Positions 34,356 through 45,304 are shown, counted from the first letter of the stretch. The stretch: DNA of 64,000 nucleotides from Phycisphaerae bacterium (GCA_028285035.1 JANQQF010000182.1:1-64000), one strand, 5' to 3'. The notes: a model not told the origin generated them from the letters alone. Program-made: numbers and translations.

Positions 34356-36152
34356 TCAGCTCTCCTGTGGTAAATTTGAGTATCCAAGCCATTTTAATAA
34401 AATCGGTCCAAATAGTGGGACACCAAACAACCACGGTATCGTTAGTGTATGCATCACTGGCCAGTAATAGCTTGTAGCTAACAACCCCAGATTATTCCAA
34501 GACCAATGACGTAACCACCATCGCCAAACAACAAAGTAATTAATGATTGACAGCTCTGCCATCAAGCTAAATAACATCGTCCGCCAAAACGTAGCTGATG
34601 TCAAATACAAGGCAGCCAGTGGTATTAACCATGTCGGATACCATATCCGAAAGGTACGGCCTAACATTAATTGCGCAAAATAGGCTAGAAAGGCTGCAGC
34701 AACAAGGTCTAGTTTTTTTCGCCACAATTGAATTAATAAACCAGCATAAAACAGAAAAAATATATTTCGGGCCATCGTCCGTGGCATATTTTCCGCAACT
34801 TGGCAGGGAATTATTTGCGATGCAAGCAGGCTCAAAGTTTCCGAGCCTTGACAAGGGATAATTTGTTGTAGCGTTGATACACCCCATACCTCTTCAGCCG
34901 TAAGAGTAGCCTCCGCCCCACGAGGCAAAACCTCACGCAAAATCATGCGTAGTTCTGAAGCAATCGCAAAACCACGTCGAGTTGTTAACATTTCCGACAC
35001 ACCACGCAATGTATCAGAAACAGGTCCAAACACGGAGTATACCAAATAGGCTGTAACCAAACCAATCAGCACCATACCGATACCTTTTATGATACACTGA
35101 GACCAATTTCTCTGTTGACGCATTACAACAACCGCAAAAAGGGGTATTATGAGTAATGCCGGAGCTTTGGCTAAGACTGATAGGGTCAAAAATAGCGTAG
35201 CAAGAATCCAATTTTGACGTTGAAAAAAGATAATTCCAATGACCATCAACAACATAAAGACCATATCATTATGACCATTCCCTAGAATTTGAATCAAAAT
35301 TAACGGATTCCAAGCAAAAAACGTTAATGCAGCAAGAGATGAGCTCCTTTCTGGAACAGCTACCCAGCCTAAAAGAATGGCGCATAAGATGAAACATACC
35401 CACACCACAAATTTTAGAGAGACCGTTCCCCAAACCATTTCCGTAGCCCCTAGCTGCAATGGGCCCTGCACGACAATCTCCCACAATGGGCCATAACCAG
35501 ACACCCAATCACCAAATTCGCCAGCAAAGGCAATATACGGATCATTTGGAAAGGTGTTAGGTGGAACTAGCATTGGGCTTTCCCCATATACAGTCCAAAT
35601 CCGGCCCCGTAATACATAGCGAAAGATATCATTTGCTGTAATTGGATAAAGCCAAATGAGGGTAAAGCTGAATAGCGAGCCAAAACCTAGAATAAACCAC
35701 TTCAATGTGTCAACGGGACTTACTGCACGCAATCGGTTAGTCAGCAGAGGGAGGTCAGATGTATCCTGGGAGAAAGATGATGCTTGCATAACTAACAGCA
35801 TCACCCGCCAAAAAATAAAATACACGACCAAAATGCCCAGCGTATAAATCGGGGCAAACCAACGAAAATCTCGCATCAAAATTTCCAAATCGGCAGCTGG
35901 TCCGCCCGCTTGAGTATTTGAAATCAATGGAAAGGCAACAATGTAAATTATGTAGATTACTTGGGTGATAAGGCCGAATGTCAGGAGGGACAAAAATGTA
36001 TTTAATAGCCCAGTCGCCTTGGGTAGTGATTCTGTATTCGATTCTTGAGACGATGCTCTTATCATTTCCATAGAAATTATCCAAAAATTATTTTTATTGT
36101 ACGGCACTCCGTTAAAGCTGGGCAAATCTAAGAAGAACATCATCCGCTCCAA
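34356..36152 (-). CDS. GT87/MptB-like polytopic glycosyltransferase
   Basis: Up to 598 aa with about twelve transmembrane helices. The loop after the early helices reads ITANDIFRYVLRGRIW and then SGYGPLWE, which resembles the acidic catalytic loop of polyprenol-phosphate-dependent mannosyltransferases (GT-C, GT87, MptB-like). It would use a lipid-linked sugar outside the membrane. The start is uncertain: TTG 36152, or ATG 36071/36065, which begins the more typical cytoplasmic segment. A short internal duplication (QIIPCQ twice, about 16 residues apart) lies in an outer loop. The stop is 22 bp before the lipoprotein gene, suggesting co-transcription and perhaps glycosylation of it; the last point is inference. 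Confidence 0.6.
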   Translation of the reverse strand: MERMMFFLDLPSFNGVPYNKNNFWIISMEMIRASSQESNTESLPKATGLLNTFLSLLTFGLITQVIYIIYIVAFPLISNTQAGGPAADLEILMRDFRWFAPIYTLGILVVYFIFWRVMLLVMQASSFSQDTSDLPLLTNRLRAVSPVDTLKWFILGFGSLFSFTLIWLYPITANDIFRYVLRGRIWTVYGESPMLVPPNTFPNDPYIAFAGEFGDWVSGYGPLWEIVVQGPLQLGATEMVWGTVSLKFVVWVCFILCAILLGWVAVPERSSSLAALTFFAWNPLILIQILGNGHNDMVFMLLMVIGIIFFQRQNWILATLFLTLSVLAKAPALLIIPLFAVVVMRQQRNWSQCIIKGIGMVLIGLVTAYLVYSVFGPVSDTLRGVSEMLTTRRGFAIASELRMILREVLPRGAEATLTAEEVWGVSTLQQIIPCQGSETLSLLASQIIPCQVAENMPRTMARNIFFLFYAGLLIQLWRKKLDLVAAAFLAYFAQLMLGRTFRIWYPTWLIPLAALYLTSATFWRTMLFSLMAELSIINYFVVWRWWLRHWSWNNLGLLATSYYWPVMHTLTIPWLFGVPLFGPILLKWLGYSNLPQES

Positions 36153-36563
36153 AAGCAGTGAGACGCATCAAGTTGAATACCCTATTTATCAAATGTTTGC
36201 TAAACTATTAGTTGTGTGATAACATCGTGGGTCGAGTCGGGTTGAATTTTAGACCCCTATTACCCTTCACAATATAGTCAGGTAAACCTAACGGTTGGGC
36301 CTCATCTCCGCCAACGACGCGGAGCTTTTTTTGTCCCACAATGAAAGGAACAAACGATACGATCAGTAGAATTGGGTGATGATCGTTATCTTGTCTCATA
36401 ATTGACCCACCTCAACTGCCTTAATACTTTTGGAGTGGCTGGGTTTATGCCTGTGACAAGATTGCTGCTTTGATTTTGGATGAGTAATTGCAACGGCTGG
36501 CGCCGAAGTTGATAACAAACAAAAATTTTATCAAAATGAGTTAAGTTTTTAGGAGAAAGTGTT
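36153..36563. other. Intergenic region with terminator-like hairpin
   Basis: 411 bases between divergent genes. A rightward hairpin, CTCCGC (36306-36311) with GCGGAG (36319-36324), is followed by seven T (36326-36332). This is a terminator with no gene in front of it, so it may end a short non-coding RNA starting near 36200. A 63-codon minus-strand frame (36208-36399) covers the same place but has no support. AGGAG (36551-36555) precedes the GTG of the next gene. Confidence 0.35.
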
Positions 36564-37541
36564 GTGACTGTTGCTGTAACGGGCTCTATGGCCTTTGATT
36601 ATATTATGTCTTTTCCTGGTCAATTTGCAGATCATATTCTTCCTGATCAAATTGATCGCCTCTCTGTCAGTTTTTTGGTCGACTCAATGCGGCGCGAGCG
36701 TGGCGGGACCGCCGGGAATATGTGCTACAATCTAGCGTTACTTGACCAACCTTGTTTATTGATGGCTACGGTAGGACAAGATGCCCCTGAGTACATCGCT
36801 GGGCTGCGCTCACGTGGCGTAGATACCAGCGGCGTCTTACAACTTCCTACTGATTTTACAGCATCGTTCTTTGTTAGTACTGATCAGGTGAACAACCAGA
36901 TTGCCAGCTTCTATACTGGGGCAATGGCAAAAGCTGGGCAAATTAGTTTTGCTGATCAAGATCATCAAGCCATCTCAATGGCCATTATTTCTCCAAATGA
37001 TCCAGGAGCTATGGTCAAATATGTAAGAGAATGTCAAAATCTGAACATTTCTTATATCTACGACCCAAGCCAACAAATTCCCCGCCTTGAGGCCCAAGAT
37101 TTAATTAATGGAATTCAGGGAGCTAAAATTTTGATCGTCAATGATTACGAATATGAGATGATCAAAAAACAAACACAACTGACCGACTCTAAGATTCAGG
37201 ACATGGTTGAAACCATCATTATCACACAAGGGGCAGATGGCTCCTTGATACGTACCCGCCCTGATAATGATTCGTCTGTTGAAGAATATGATATTCCATC
37301 TGCTCCACCCAGTCGAGTGGCGGATCCAACGGGGGTAGGTGATGCCTATCGGGCTGGCTTAATGGCGGCAATGATGCAAGGCTATTCGTGGGATGTGTGT
37401 GGCCGTTTAGGGGCCATTGCTGCAACATATGTCCTTGAACAACACGGCACGCAACGCCACAGTTACAATCGTAGCCAAATCGCTGATCGTTATCGCGAAT
37501 TGTTTGGTGATAATGAAGCACTCAATGACTTTGTTAAATAA
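36564..37541 (+). CDS. PfkB-family kinase, probable adenosine kinase
   Basis: 325 aa. Ribokinase-fold signatures are both present: GGTAGNMCYNLALL near residue 47 and DPTGVGDAYRAG near residue 255, with the catalytic Asp in GVGD. The N-terminus VAVTGSMAFDYIMSF is typical of a group annotated as adenosine kinase. Position next to ahcY supports that choice, because adenosine kinase removes the adenosine released when S-adenosylhomocysteine is cleaved. A different nucleoside or sugar substrate remains possible. GTG start with TTAGGAGAAAG upstream. Confidence 0.75.
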   Translation: MTVAVTGSMAFDYIMSFPGQFADHILPDQIDRLSVSFLVDSMRRERGGTAGNMCYNLALLDQPCLLMATVGQDAPEYIAGLRSRGVDTSGVLQLPTDFTASFFVSTDQVNNQIASFYTGAMAKAGQISFADQDHQAISMAIISPNDPGAMVKYVRECQNLNISYIYDPSQQIPRLEAQDLINGIQGAKILIVNDYEYEMIKKQTQLTDSKIQDMVETIIITQGADGSLIRTRPDNDSSVEEYDIPSAPPSRVADPTGVGDAYRAGLMAAMMQGYSWDVCGRLGAIAATYVLEQHGTQRHSYNRSQIADRYRELFGDNEALNDFVK

Positions 37542-37551
37542 CTTTATGCAT

Positions 37552-37582
37552 TTGACAAATACAGTGAATTAATAAATAAATT
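37552..37582 (+). promoter_or_regulatory. Promoter before the ahcY leader
   Basis: A perfect -35 TTGACA (37552-37557) is followed by AT-rich sequence with TAAATA (15-bp spacer) or TAAATT (19-bp spacer) as -10. Transcription would start near 37588, directly before the first stem of the leader element. Confidence 0.5.
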
Positions 37583-37592
37583 ATGAAAAAAT

Positions 37593-37660
37593 GGCTAGTC
37601 ACTACGTTGGAAGCATATTCCTAAAAATAGGTTACTTTCCTGTCTACTAGCCCTCACTAC
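37593..37660 (+). promoter_or_regulatory. Candidate leader RNA element of ahcY
   Basis: An outer stem GGCTAGT (37593-37599) pairs with ACTAGCC (37646-37652). Inside, CCTA-AAAA-TAGG (37620-37631) makes a small hairpin. The block TAGGTTACTTT (37628-37638), followed by CTAGCCC (37647-37653), recurs in the metK leader. It ends 22 bases before the ATG, just ahead of the Shine-Dalgarno AAGGAGA (37664-37670). It matches none of the SAM or SAH riboswitch consensus sequences that I recall. Confidence 0.5.
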
Positions 37661-37665
37661 CTTAA

Positions 37666-38940
<1,275 letters not shown>

Positions 38941-38947
38941 GCCCCGA

Positions 38948-39331
38948 ATGACTGATCATCTTGACGATCAAGAGCCTGTCTCAGATTTGATGATTCCGGT
39001 TCCAGATACAACAGAAGGCACCGCTGCATCTAGCTCCATTTGGCAGGGAAATAATACTGACTTGATGGCTCTAGTTGGTGTTACCATTAGTGGTATGATT
39101 TTGTTTTACTGTGGGACATTAGGAATAGGGGCATACTGTATCCCCATTATCCCTATTATCCTCGGAATCATTGGTTTGGTAAATTCAAAGGATGCGCTCA
39201 ATCCCGAACGAACAAAAACAATGTCTTGGATTAGTATTGGGGTTGGTGCAGCTTTCATCCTATTACTCGTCTTGGTAATTGCTGCTTATTTTGCCTTTAT
39301 TGCTTATTTAGTCAGTATTGGTGAGTTTTAA
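38948..39331 (+). CDS. Small membrane protein (DUF4190-like)
   Basis: 127 aa. An acidic, low-complexity N-terminus (about 1-38) is followed by two hydrophobic hairpins (about 40-75 and 92-125) around GIGAYCIPIIPIILGIIGLV. The plan resembles small DUF4190-type membrane proteins. Function unknown. It starts 7 bases after the ahcY stop without an obvious Shine-Dalgarno, so translational coupling to ahcY is likely. Confidence 0.6.
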   Translation: MTDHLDDQEPVSDLMIPVPDTTEGTAASSSIWQGNNTDLMALVGVTISGMILFYCGTLGIGAYCIPIIPIILGIIGLVNSKDALNPERTKTMSWISIGVGAAFILLLVLVIAAYFAFIAYLVSIGEF

Positions 39332-39368
39332 TTTATATCAAGAAGATAAAAGTCATAATAAATTCTTG

Positions 39369-39460
39369 AACCTGATGAATTTAATGCTTTGCAAATTTGG
39401 TAGAAACTAGGTTACATTGTGAAAATTTCCTAGCCCCTTCTAAAAAGTTATCATCAGGTT
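39369..39460 (+). promoter_or_regulatory. Candidate leader RNA element of metK
   Basis: A perfect 10-bp outer stem, AACCTGATGA (39369-39378) with TCATCAGGTT (39451-39460), encloses CTAGG (39407-39411) paired with CCTAG (39429-39433). It contains TAGGTTACATT (39408-39418) and CTAGCCC (39430-39436), the same two blocks as in the ahcY leader and in the same order. A possible -10 (CATAAT, 39354-39359) would start transcription just before the outer stem. Between the element and the Shine-Dalgarno a second hairpin, GGCGA (39486-39490) with TCGCC (39506-39510), could be a switching part. Confidence 0.55.
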
Positions 39461-39539
39461 ATAAGATTGCAAGATAGTTAATGAAGGCGATTTTTGCCAA
39501 GATGGTCGCCAAAAAATGAATCTGTAGGAGATTTTGTTT

Positions 39540-40751
39540 ATGAGTACAACGTTCATGACCTCACCGAGCTTGCTATTTACAAGCGAGTCGGTTTCAGAGG
39601 GGCATCCCGACAAAATGTGTGATCAAATCAGCGATGCAGTATTGGATGCAATTTTTGCCCAAGACCCCAATGCTCGTGTTGCCTGTGAAACTGCAATAAA
39701 AACTGGCTTTGTCCTTTTGTTGGGGGAAATCACCACCTCAGCCTTTGTTGATTTTGACAAACTTGTTCGTGAGGTTGTCAACGATATCGGTTTTGATGAT
39801 AGTGCCAAAGGGTTTGACGGCAACACCTGTGGTGTTCAGGTAGCCATTGCCGCGCAAAGTCCAGACATTGCAATGGGTGTGGACAAAGCAAAAGAGGCAA
39901 AAGAAGGCCATATGAGTGAAGAAGAAATTGAGGCCGTTGGGGCTGGCGACCAAGGTATGATGTTTGGTTACGCCTGCAACGAGACCGAAACCCTGATGCC
40001 AATGCCCATCTTCTACGCTCACAAGCTAGTCAAGCACATGGCTGATTTACGTAAAGATGGTACCCTGCCCTGGTTACGCCCTGATAATAAGAGCCAAGTA
40101 ACCGTTGAGTATCAATATGGCCAGCCAAAGAAAATCCACACAGGTCTCATCAGCACCCAACACGCGCCAGATATCAGCCAAGAAGATATTCGGGAAGCTC
40201 TGATTGAACATGTTTTCAAGCCAGTGTTACCTGCGGATATGGTTACAGATGACATGCGCATCTTCACCAACCCGACTGGACGATTTGTTGTCGGGGGACC
40301 AATGGGAGATGCTGGTTTAACTGGCCGTAAAATTATTGTAGACACATATGGGGGAATGGGCCGTCACGGTGGTGGGGCCTTCAGCGGTAAAGATTGTACC
40401 AAGGTCGACCGCAGTGCGGCTTATGCAGCCCGCTGGGTGGCCAAAAATGTTGTCGCAGCGGGTCTGGCTGAGCGTTGTGAAGTGCAGCTGGCTTACGCAA
40501 TTGGGGTGGCTCGTCCATTGAGTATCAACGTTGAGACATTTGGCACAGGCAAGATTGATGACGAAAAAATTGCCAAACTGATTGATGTTCATTTCGATTT
40601 ACGTCCAGGAGCGATTATCCGTGATCTTGACTTACGACGACCAATTTATCGCCAAACAGCCGCTTATGGTCATTTTGGCCGTACTGACATTGAATTACCG
40701 TGGGAACAGACAAGTAAAGCTGAAGCTTTAAAGGATGCCGCAGGCGTCTAG
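39540..40751 (+). CDS. metK: S-adenosylmethionine synthetase
   Basis: 403 aa. Makes SAM from methionine and ATP. Signatures: [14 protein letters not shown] near residue 17, the ATP motif [12 protein letters not shown], and [16 protein letters not shown]. The gene is complete. The ATG at 39540 follows AGGAG by 9 bases; an in-frame TTG six bases upstream is not used in this reading. It has its own long leader, and a strong terminator closes the cluster. With ahcY and the PfkB kinase it forms a methyl-cycle neighbourhood. Confidence 0.96.
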   Translation: MSTTFMTSPSLLFTSESVSEGHPDKMCDQISDAVLDAIFAQDPNARVACETAIKTGFVLLLGEITTSAFVDFDKLVREVVNDIGFDDSAKGFDGNTCGVQVAIAAQSPDIAMGVDKAKEAKEGHMSEEEIEAVGAGDQGMMFGYACNETETLMPMPIFYAHKLVKHMADLRKDGTLPWLRPDNKSQVTVEYQYGQPKKIHTGLISTQHAPDISQEDIREALIEHVFKPVLPADMVTDDMRIFTNPTGRFVVGGPMGDAGLTGRKIIVDTYGGMGRHGGGAFSGKDCTKVDRSAAYAARWVAKNVVAAGLAERCEVQLAYAIGVARPLSINVETFGTGKIDDEKIAKLIDVHFDLRPGAIIRDLDLRRPIYRQTAAYGHFGRTDIELPWEQTSKAEALKDAAGV

Positions 40752-40782
40752 TCTAAGGAATATATCAATAGTAATTCAAAAT

Positions 40783-40819
40783 AAAAAACTCCTGTAGAAA
40801 ATTTCTACGGGAGTTTTTT
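40783..40819. terminator. Terminator after metK
   Basis: ACTCCTGTAGAAA (40788-40800) pairs with TTTCTACGGGAGT (40802-40814) with one wobble, flanked by A-run and T-run. Rho-independent, usable in both directions. Nothing else is seen up to 40997. Confidence 0.9.
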
Positions 40820-40997
40820 GTGCTTAAGCATTTGGCAAAAAGTTCTAGCAAATAAAGGATTACCCAAAGACCAAAAACAGTCTCAAATATGGTCAATTTC
40901 GCGCCAGATTTAGAAGTAACCGGCCAAATTGATCTTATTTTGAACAGAAATTGCTAGTTGATATTTATCATTTTTCCTAAAAGTTCTTGCTGGTTAC

Positions 40998-41228
40998 CTA
41001 AATCATAAACCGTAATCGAGCCATAAAATCGCCAAGTTCTTTGAGTTTTCGAGCGCTACTCAAATCATTACGCGCTCGGAATTGCTCAACCATTGCCTCT
41101 AGCTCGGCAAAAAATACACCATCACATTGGCTAACATTATTACTCACAATCCGCTGCAATTCATCCTTATCCTTAGCTTCCACAATTTTCTTAAGCAATG
41201 CCTTCGCCTCTTGATGAGTCATTCTCAA
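40998..41228 (-). CDS. Small hypothetical protein
   Basis: 76 aa, helical and charged (EAKALLKKIVEAKDKDELQ ... LKELGDFMARLRFMI), no transmembrane segment. GGAG lies about 8 bases before the ATG, and the frame has normal codon use. Family not recognised. It stands alone and is divergent from the AlbA_2 gene. Confidence 0.55.
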   Translation of the reverse strand: MRMTHQEAKALLKKIVEAKDKDELQRIVSNNVSQCDGVFFAELEAMVEQFRARNDLSSARKLKELGDFMARLRFMI

Positions 41229-41345
41229 ACTCCATAGTTAGGTTGTGGACTCATCATAACATGAGCCTAAGGTCGAGTCAACGCAATAATATACGATCTC
41301 TTCACAATCATTTCCTAGAAAGGTATGGCATTTTATTATTTCCAA

Positions 41346-41376
41346 TTCACAATTTATGACTGATTTGTGGTAAAAT
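41346..41376 (+). promoter_or_regulatory. Promoter overlapping the AlbA_2 gene start
   Basis: TTCACA (41346-41351), 19-bp spacer, extended -10 TGG-TAAAAT (41368-41376). The expected transcription start (about 41383) coincides with the ATG at 41384, so the mRNA may be leaderless. Confidence 0.5.
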
Positions 41377-41383
41377 GCGAATT

Positions 41384-42748
41384 ATGTTGAAAGAGCTTAT
41401 TAAACGCGGCGCGGGACAAACGATTGCTTTTATGCCAAATCCAGAATCTGAGCTTCTAGCGGAGACAATGGTTGCTTTTGCAAATACAGATGGTGGCACG
41501 GTATTTATTGGTCTGGATGATAAAGGCAAGGTTGTAGATTATCTCGCCAGCGATATGGCGGAGACCAGTTTAGTCAAAGCCCTAGTGATGTGTCGTCCCC
41601 CAGTTGTCACCAGTTGGGAACAACATGAAATGCCGGGTGGCGTAGTTGTGGCCTTGAAAGTGGCTCGCAGCCCTGAGTTGCATGCTCTGGCTGATGGTCG
41701 GGTTTTGGTCCGAACAGGTAAAGAAAATCGGCCAATGGGTGGCGAGGCCATCCGCCATTTAGCTGCAACAAAATCTAGTGCTGATTTTGAAAGCGAGGCT
41801 GTAGCTGGGGCAACCTTAGTTGACCTTGACAAAGATATTCTTGATGAGTATATGAAGCGTCGCAGCGAGCGTGGCGTAGCTCTCTCCCCAGGTACACTCC
41901 AAGATCATCTTGTAGAAATTGGAGCAATGCTTGAAGATGGCACCCCTACGGTAGCAGGAATGCTGCTCTTCGGGAAAACGCCTCAAACCTTTCTTCCACA
42001 AAGTGGTCTCATTTTTGTAAAATTTCCTGGGAATGATGCGCGTGGCCGGGATGGTTTGGCCGGTTATGGCCGTCGGGTCGAAATCCAAGGCCCTATTGCC
42101 CGGGTGATTGAACGCGCTTGGAATGTTGTTAATGAGGAGATGCGGGTTGAGGCAGTAGTCACTGGCCTAAAACGCCAAGAGATGCCGGAGTACCCTAGCT
42201 TTGCAGTACGGGAAGCTCTAGTTAATGCAGTCTGCCATCGCGATTATCGCCTGAGTGGTCGCAAGGTCGAAATTCGGCAGTATGATAATCGCTTGGAGGT
42301 TATCAGCCCCGGAGGCCTACCTGGCTACATCACTCTCGACAATATCGTGGAAGAGCATTTCTCCCGAAATCCCCGGGTTGTCGCTGGCTTGTTTCAATGG
42401 GGGTATATCGAAGAGTTAGGATTGGGTATCGACCGAATGATTGAAGAGATGCTAGAGCACGGTCATCCGGCACCAGACTTTGAAGCCAAACCCTACTCCT
42501 TTACAGTGCGTCTGCATAATACCTTGGAACGCAAACCTGCTGTACGCTGGTCAACCAATATGAATGAGCGACAGATGCGGGCGATGAATTATGTAGAGCA
42601 ACAAGGCCGCATTACAAACCGTGAATATCGCCAGATTTGCGCTGATGTTAATCCCGAAACTCTTCGATTGGATTTAGTTGACCTCGTTGAAAAGGGATTG
42701 TTGTTAAAAATTGGTGACAAAAAAGGCACCTACTATATCTTAAAATGA
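41384..42748 (+). CDS. AlbA_2-domain ATP-binding regulator
   Basis: 454 aa from ATG 41384. The N-terminal AlbA_2 (Schlafen-like) domain covers about 1-120 (FANTDGGTVFIGLDD). A HATPase_c_4-type region follows, with REALVNAVCHRDY and ISPGGLPGYI, and the C-terminus is a winged helix. This is the COG2865 type of predicted transcriptional regulator. An in-frame ATG at 41375 lies inside the -10 box, so it is rejected. The sugar-isomerase-like gene starts 1 base after the stop, so both are probably read together. Confidence 0.75.
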   Translation: MLKELIKRGAGQTIAFMPNPESELLAETMVAFANTDGGTVFIGLDDKGKVVDYLASDMAETSLVKALVMCRPPVVTSWEQHEMPGGVVVALKVARSPELHALADGRVLVRTGKENRPMGGEAIRHLAATKSSADFESEAVAGATLVDLDKDILDEYMKRRSERGVALSPGTLQDHLVEIGAMLEDGTPTVAGMLLFGKTPQTFLPQSGLIFVKFPGNDARGRDGLAGYGRRVEIQGPIARVIERAWNVVNEEMRVEAVVTGLKRQEMPEYPSFAVREALVNAVCHRDYRLSGRKVEIRQYDNRLEVISPGGLPGYITLDNIVEEHFSRNPRVVAGLFQWGYIEELGLGIDRMIEEMLEHGHPAPDFEAKPYSFTVRLHNTLERKPAVRWSTNMNERQMRAMNYVEQQGRITNREYRQICADVNPETLRLDLVDLVEKGLLLKIGDKKGTYYILK

Positions 42749-42749
42749 G

Positions 42750-43601
42750 ATGCCTCCAATTATCCTCTCTACCGGCTCACTCTACAATCTTGATATCGGT
42801 ACGATTATGGCAACAGCTGCCGATGTCGGTTTTGCAGGCATCGAGCTGGTTATAGATTGGCGTTGGGAAACCCATCGGCTGCAACATCTTGAACGCCTCA
42901 TTGAACGTCATGATCTCCCGATCCTAGCTATTCATAGCCCCTTTATTAATGTAGCAATTCAAGGTTGGCCCCAAGACCCAATCAAACGCATCAAGCAAAG
43001 TGTATCCTTAGCTGAAGATTTGGGGGCACGCACAGTCGTAGTTCACCCACCGGAAAGATGGATTCGTTTCCAAGCAATGGTTGTGGCCCCTCAGTGGGAT
43101 CAAAAAATTTCCCTCCCACTACCATTTGGTCGATTAGGCTCGCATGGACAATGGCTACGCGAATACCTGCCCGATTATCAAAAAAAGATATCGGCGAAAG
43201 TTGCTGTAGAAAATATGCCTTGTCGCCCATTCGGCCCCATTAAGCTAGAACCTCACCACTTTTACACCCCAACACATCTAAGCCAATTTCAGTACCTTAC
43301 ACTCGACACTACTCATGTCGGAACCCGCAGCGCTAACCTCCTCAAATTTTATAACCAACTCAAATCCAAAATTATTCATATTCACCTCTCAAACTACAAT
43401 GGTCGTGAGCATCGGTTGCTTGATGATGGTTATTTACCACTGCACCAACTCTTAAACCAACTACAGCAAGACCAATTTGTTGGGATGATTTCGCTAGAGC
43501 TTAATACAATTGATCTGCAAAGCGACGATCTGGCAAAACTCGCCCACAATCTGCGTCAGAACTTGGAATTTTGTCAGCAAGGCTTAAATTCGTCTCAATG
43601 A
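42750..43601 (+). CDS. Sugar phosphate isomerase/epimerase-like TIM barrel
   Basis: 283 aa, xylose-isomerase-like TIM-barrel fold. The N-terminus reads LSTGSLYNLDIG, then DVGFAGIELVIDW, AIHSPF, TVVVHPP, VAVENMP, TLDTTHVG, IIHIHLSNYNG and SLELNT. These are the strand ends that carry metal ligands (His, Glu, Asp) in this superfamily. The substrate cannot be read from sequence. Starts 1 base after the AlbA_2 stop and overlaps the next gene by 4 bases (ATGA). Confidence 0.8.
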   Translation: MPPIILSTGSLYNLDIGTIMATAADVGFAGIELVIDWRWETHRLQHLERLIERHDLPILAIHSPFINVAIQGWPQDPIKRIKQSVSLAEDLGARTVVVHPPERWIRFQAMVVAPQWDQKISLPLPFGRLGSHGQWLREYLPDYQKKISAKVAVENMPCRPFGPIKLEPHHFYTPTHLSQFQYLTLDTTHVGTRSANLLKFYNQLKSKIIHIHLSNYNGREHRLLDDGYLPLHQLLNQLQQDQFVGMISLELNTIDLQSDDLAKLAHNLRQNLEFCQQGLNSSQ

Positions 43602-45247
43602 AACTTAAATTAACCTCTCCCTGGCTCATATTCTCAGCATTTGTCTGTTTCTCGCTAGGCTTAACATTTCCCTTAATCCTCTCTCCTTTCACACACATTC
43701 CCCAAGGCAGTGAGCCAGTTGGTACCGTTCCACTCTTTAATTTATGGACTTTGCAGTGGAACATCGATCAAATGTTGGCAGGGTATCCGAACTACTGGAA
43801 TGCTCCCATATTTGCCCCGCTCCAAGGCACCTTTGCCTTTTCAGAAACGCAGCCATTGAGCGCTCTGTTAGCAACCCCAGTTTGGCTCGGATTCCAATCG
43901 CCCGCCCTGGCTTACAATTTCGTAATCTGGGCATTCCTAAGCCTGAATGGCTGGTTTGCTTATTGGCTTATGCGAGGATGGGGGGTATCAACTTTTGCTG
44001 CATTTGGGACAGGTTTGTTAATGCAAGCATTGCCCTTTGTTGCTCAAGAGATGGGGGTATTACAACTCATTGCTCTATTCGGGATATTATGGTCCCTCCG
44101 TTTTCTACAACAGTGGTCAACTTGTCCAACAAATCGTAATCGAGCAATGATAGGGGTTGCCTTAGGTACACCTATCACTTTTTTTACCTGTGGGTACTAT
44201 GGATTATTTAGCCTTTTCTTTCTACCACTTGCCTTACTAACACAAACACAAAAGCGACGAATCGCCCCTCAATTCTTTGTGCATTTGTTAGTAATTAGCC
44301 TACTAACGATCCTGCTAACTGGTCCATTTTTATGGTCACAACAGCAACAGCTCGCTAACTTTGGCTTCAATCGATCGCCACAAACCATTGAAAATAACTC
44401 AGCCAAACCAATTTTTTATACCTACACTCTTGACTACAATCTGATATATGGTCAACTTTTTGGACGAGAGCCACAGCCGGGCCAACGTCTATTCCCAGGT
44501 TTAGGGCTGCTATTCTTAGCTGGGTTAGGCTTATTTGGTATTCGTGGATATCGGGCAAAAATCTATCTCATATTGGCCATAAGCCTCGCCCTTCTATTAT
44601 CGTTTGGACTTCGATTTGAAATCGGTGAAATACAACCCTATCAATGGACTCGAGATTATGTCCCTGGATTTGCCCAATTGCGCAGTCCGTTCCGTTTTGC
44701 AGTCTTCGCCCAACTGCATCTAGTCCTGTTAGCTGGATTTGGGCTGCACAATCTCAATCAGTGGCCAGGCGTTCGACATAGCCCTATGTTTTTGTTCCTT
44801 CTAGGGTTTGGGATTATTGAGGCCTTAGCGCTGCCGCTTCCCCTACATCCTGTGGCACAAACACGAGTCCCACAAGCTTGGCAAGTATGGTTGAATGAAG
44901 AGAGTCCCGAGGCTCGCATCGTAATGTTGCCATTTGCACCAGAAAGTGGCGTTGCTCATTTTGAGCAAACCACACGTTGGATGCTCACCAACCATCACCT
45001 GACCGGGGCAATGGTCAACGGTTACTCTGGCTTTTTCCCACCGGATCATCGTCAACTAAGAGCACAGATGCTCGCTTTTCCGAGCAAAGAAAGCATCGAA
45101 TTTCTCCGACGAAAAGCCATCAATTTTGTTGTTATTGATGAAACAGCACTCTCTGCACCCTCTTCCCTCGACGTTAACATTTTTCTGAGGCAGGTTTATG
45201 AAGACAAGCAAAATCAAATCAGCGTGTATCAAGTTGATTCTAAATAG
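43598..45247 (+). CDS. Polytopic membrane protein, GT-C-like
   Basis: 549 aa with about ten to eleven transmembrane helices. After helix 1 comes a long outer loop with NLWTLQWNIDQM. The C-terminal soluble part (about 425-549) contains EARIVMLPF and HLTGAMVNGYSGFFPP. This overall plan resembles YfhO/GT-C membrane glycosyltransferase-like proteins, but I do not see a decisive catalytic motif. The ATG at 43598 overlaps the previous stop (ATGA), a typical translational coupling; an in-frame ATG at 43571 is less likely. Last gene of the three-gene run. Confidence 0.55.
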   Translation: MKLKLTSPWLIFSAFVCFSLGLTFPLILSPFTHIPQGSEPVGTVPLFNLWTLQWNIDQMLAGYPNYWNAPIFAPLQGTFAFSETQPLSALLATPVWLGFQSPALAYNFVIWAFLSLNGWFAYWLMRGWGVSTFAAFGTGLLMQALPFVAQEMGVLQLIALFGILWSLRFLQQWSTCPTNRNRAMIGVALGTPITFFTCGYYGLFSLFFLPLALLTQTQKRRIAPQFFVHLLVISLLTILLTGPFLWSQQQQLANFGFNRSPQTIENNSAKPIFYTYTLDYNLIYGQLFGREPQPGQRLFPGLGLLFLAGLGLFGIRGYRAKIYLILAISLALLLSFGLRFEIGEIQPYQWTRDYVPGFAQLRSPFRFAVFAQLHLVLLAGFGLHNLNQWPGVRHSPMFLFLLGFGIIEALALPLPLHPVAQTRVPQAWQVWLNEESPEARIVMLPFAPESGVAHFEQTTRWMLTNHHLTGAMVNGYSGFFPPDHRQLRAQMLAFPSKESIEFLRRKAINFVVIDETALSAPSSLDVNIFLRQVYEDKQNQISVYQVDSK

Positions 45248-45295
45248 TCACAAACTTTATGTTAACACATAAATTATTCATTTTTTAAGATTTTG

Positions 45296-45304
45296 TGGTA
45301 AAAT
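45296..45304 (+). promoter_or_regulatory. Extended -10 promoter
   Basis: TGG-TAAAAT (-10 at 45299-45304), about 70 bases before the next gene, with an AT-rich -35 region. Confidence 0.4.

Noticed and set aside
36217..36332. Known structured RNA such as SRP RNA, 6S RNA or a SAM riboswitch
   Set aside because: None of the conserved loops of these RNAs could be found in the segment.
36208..36399. 63-codon minus-strand open frame between the glycosyltransferase-like gene and the PfkB kinase
   Set aside because: No ribosome binding site, no recognisable family, and it runs across a plus-strand terminator-like hairpin.
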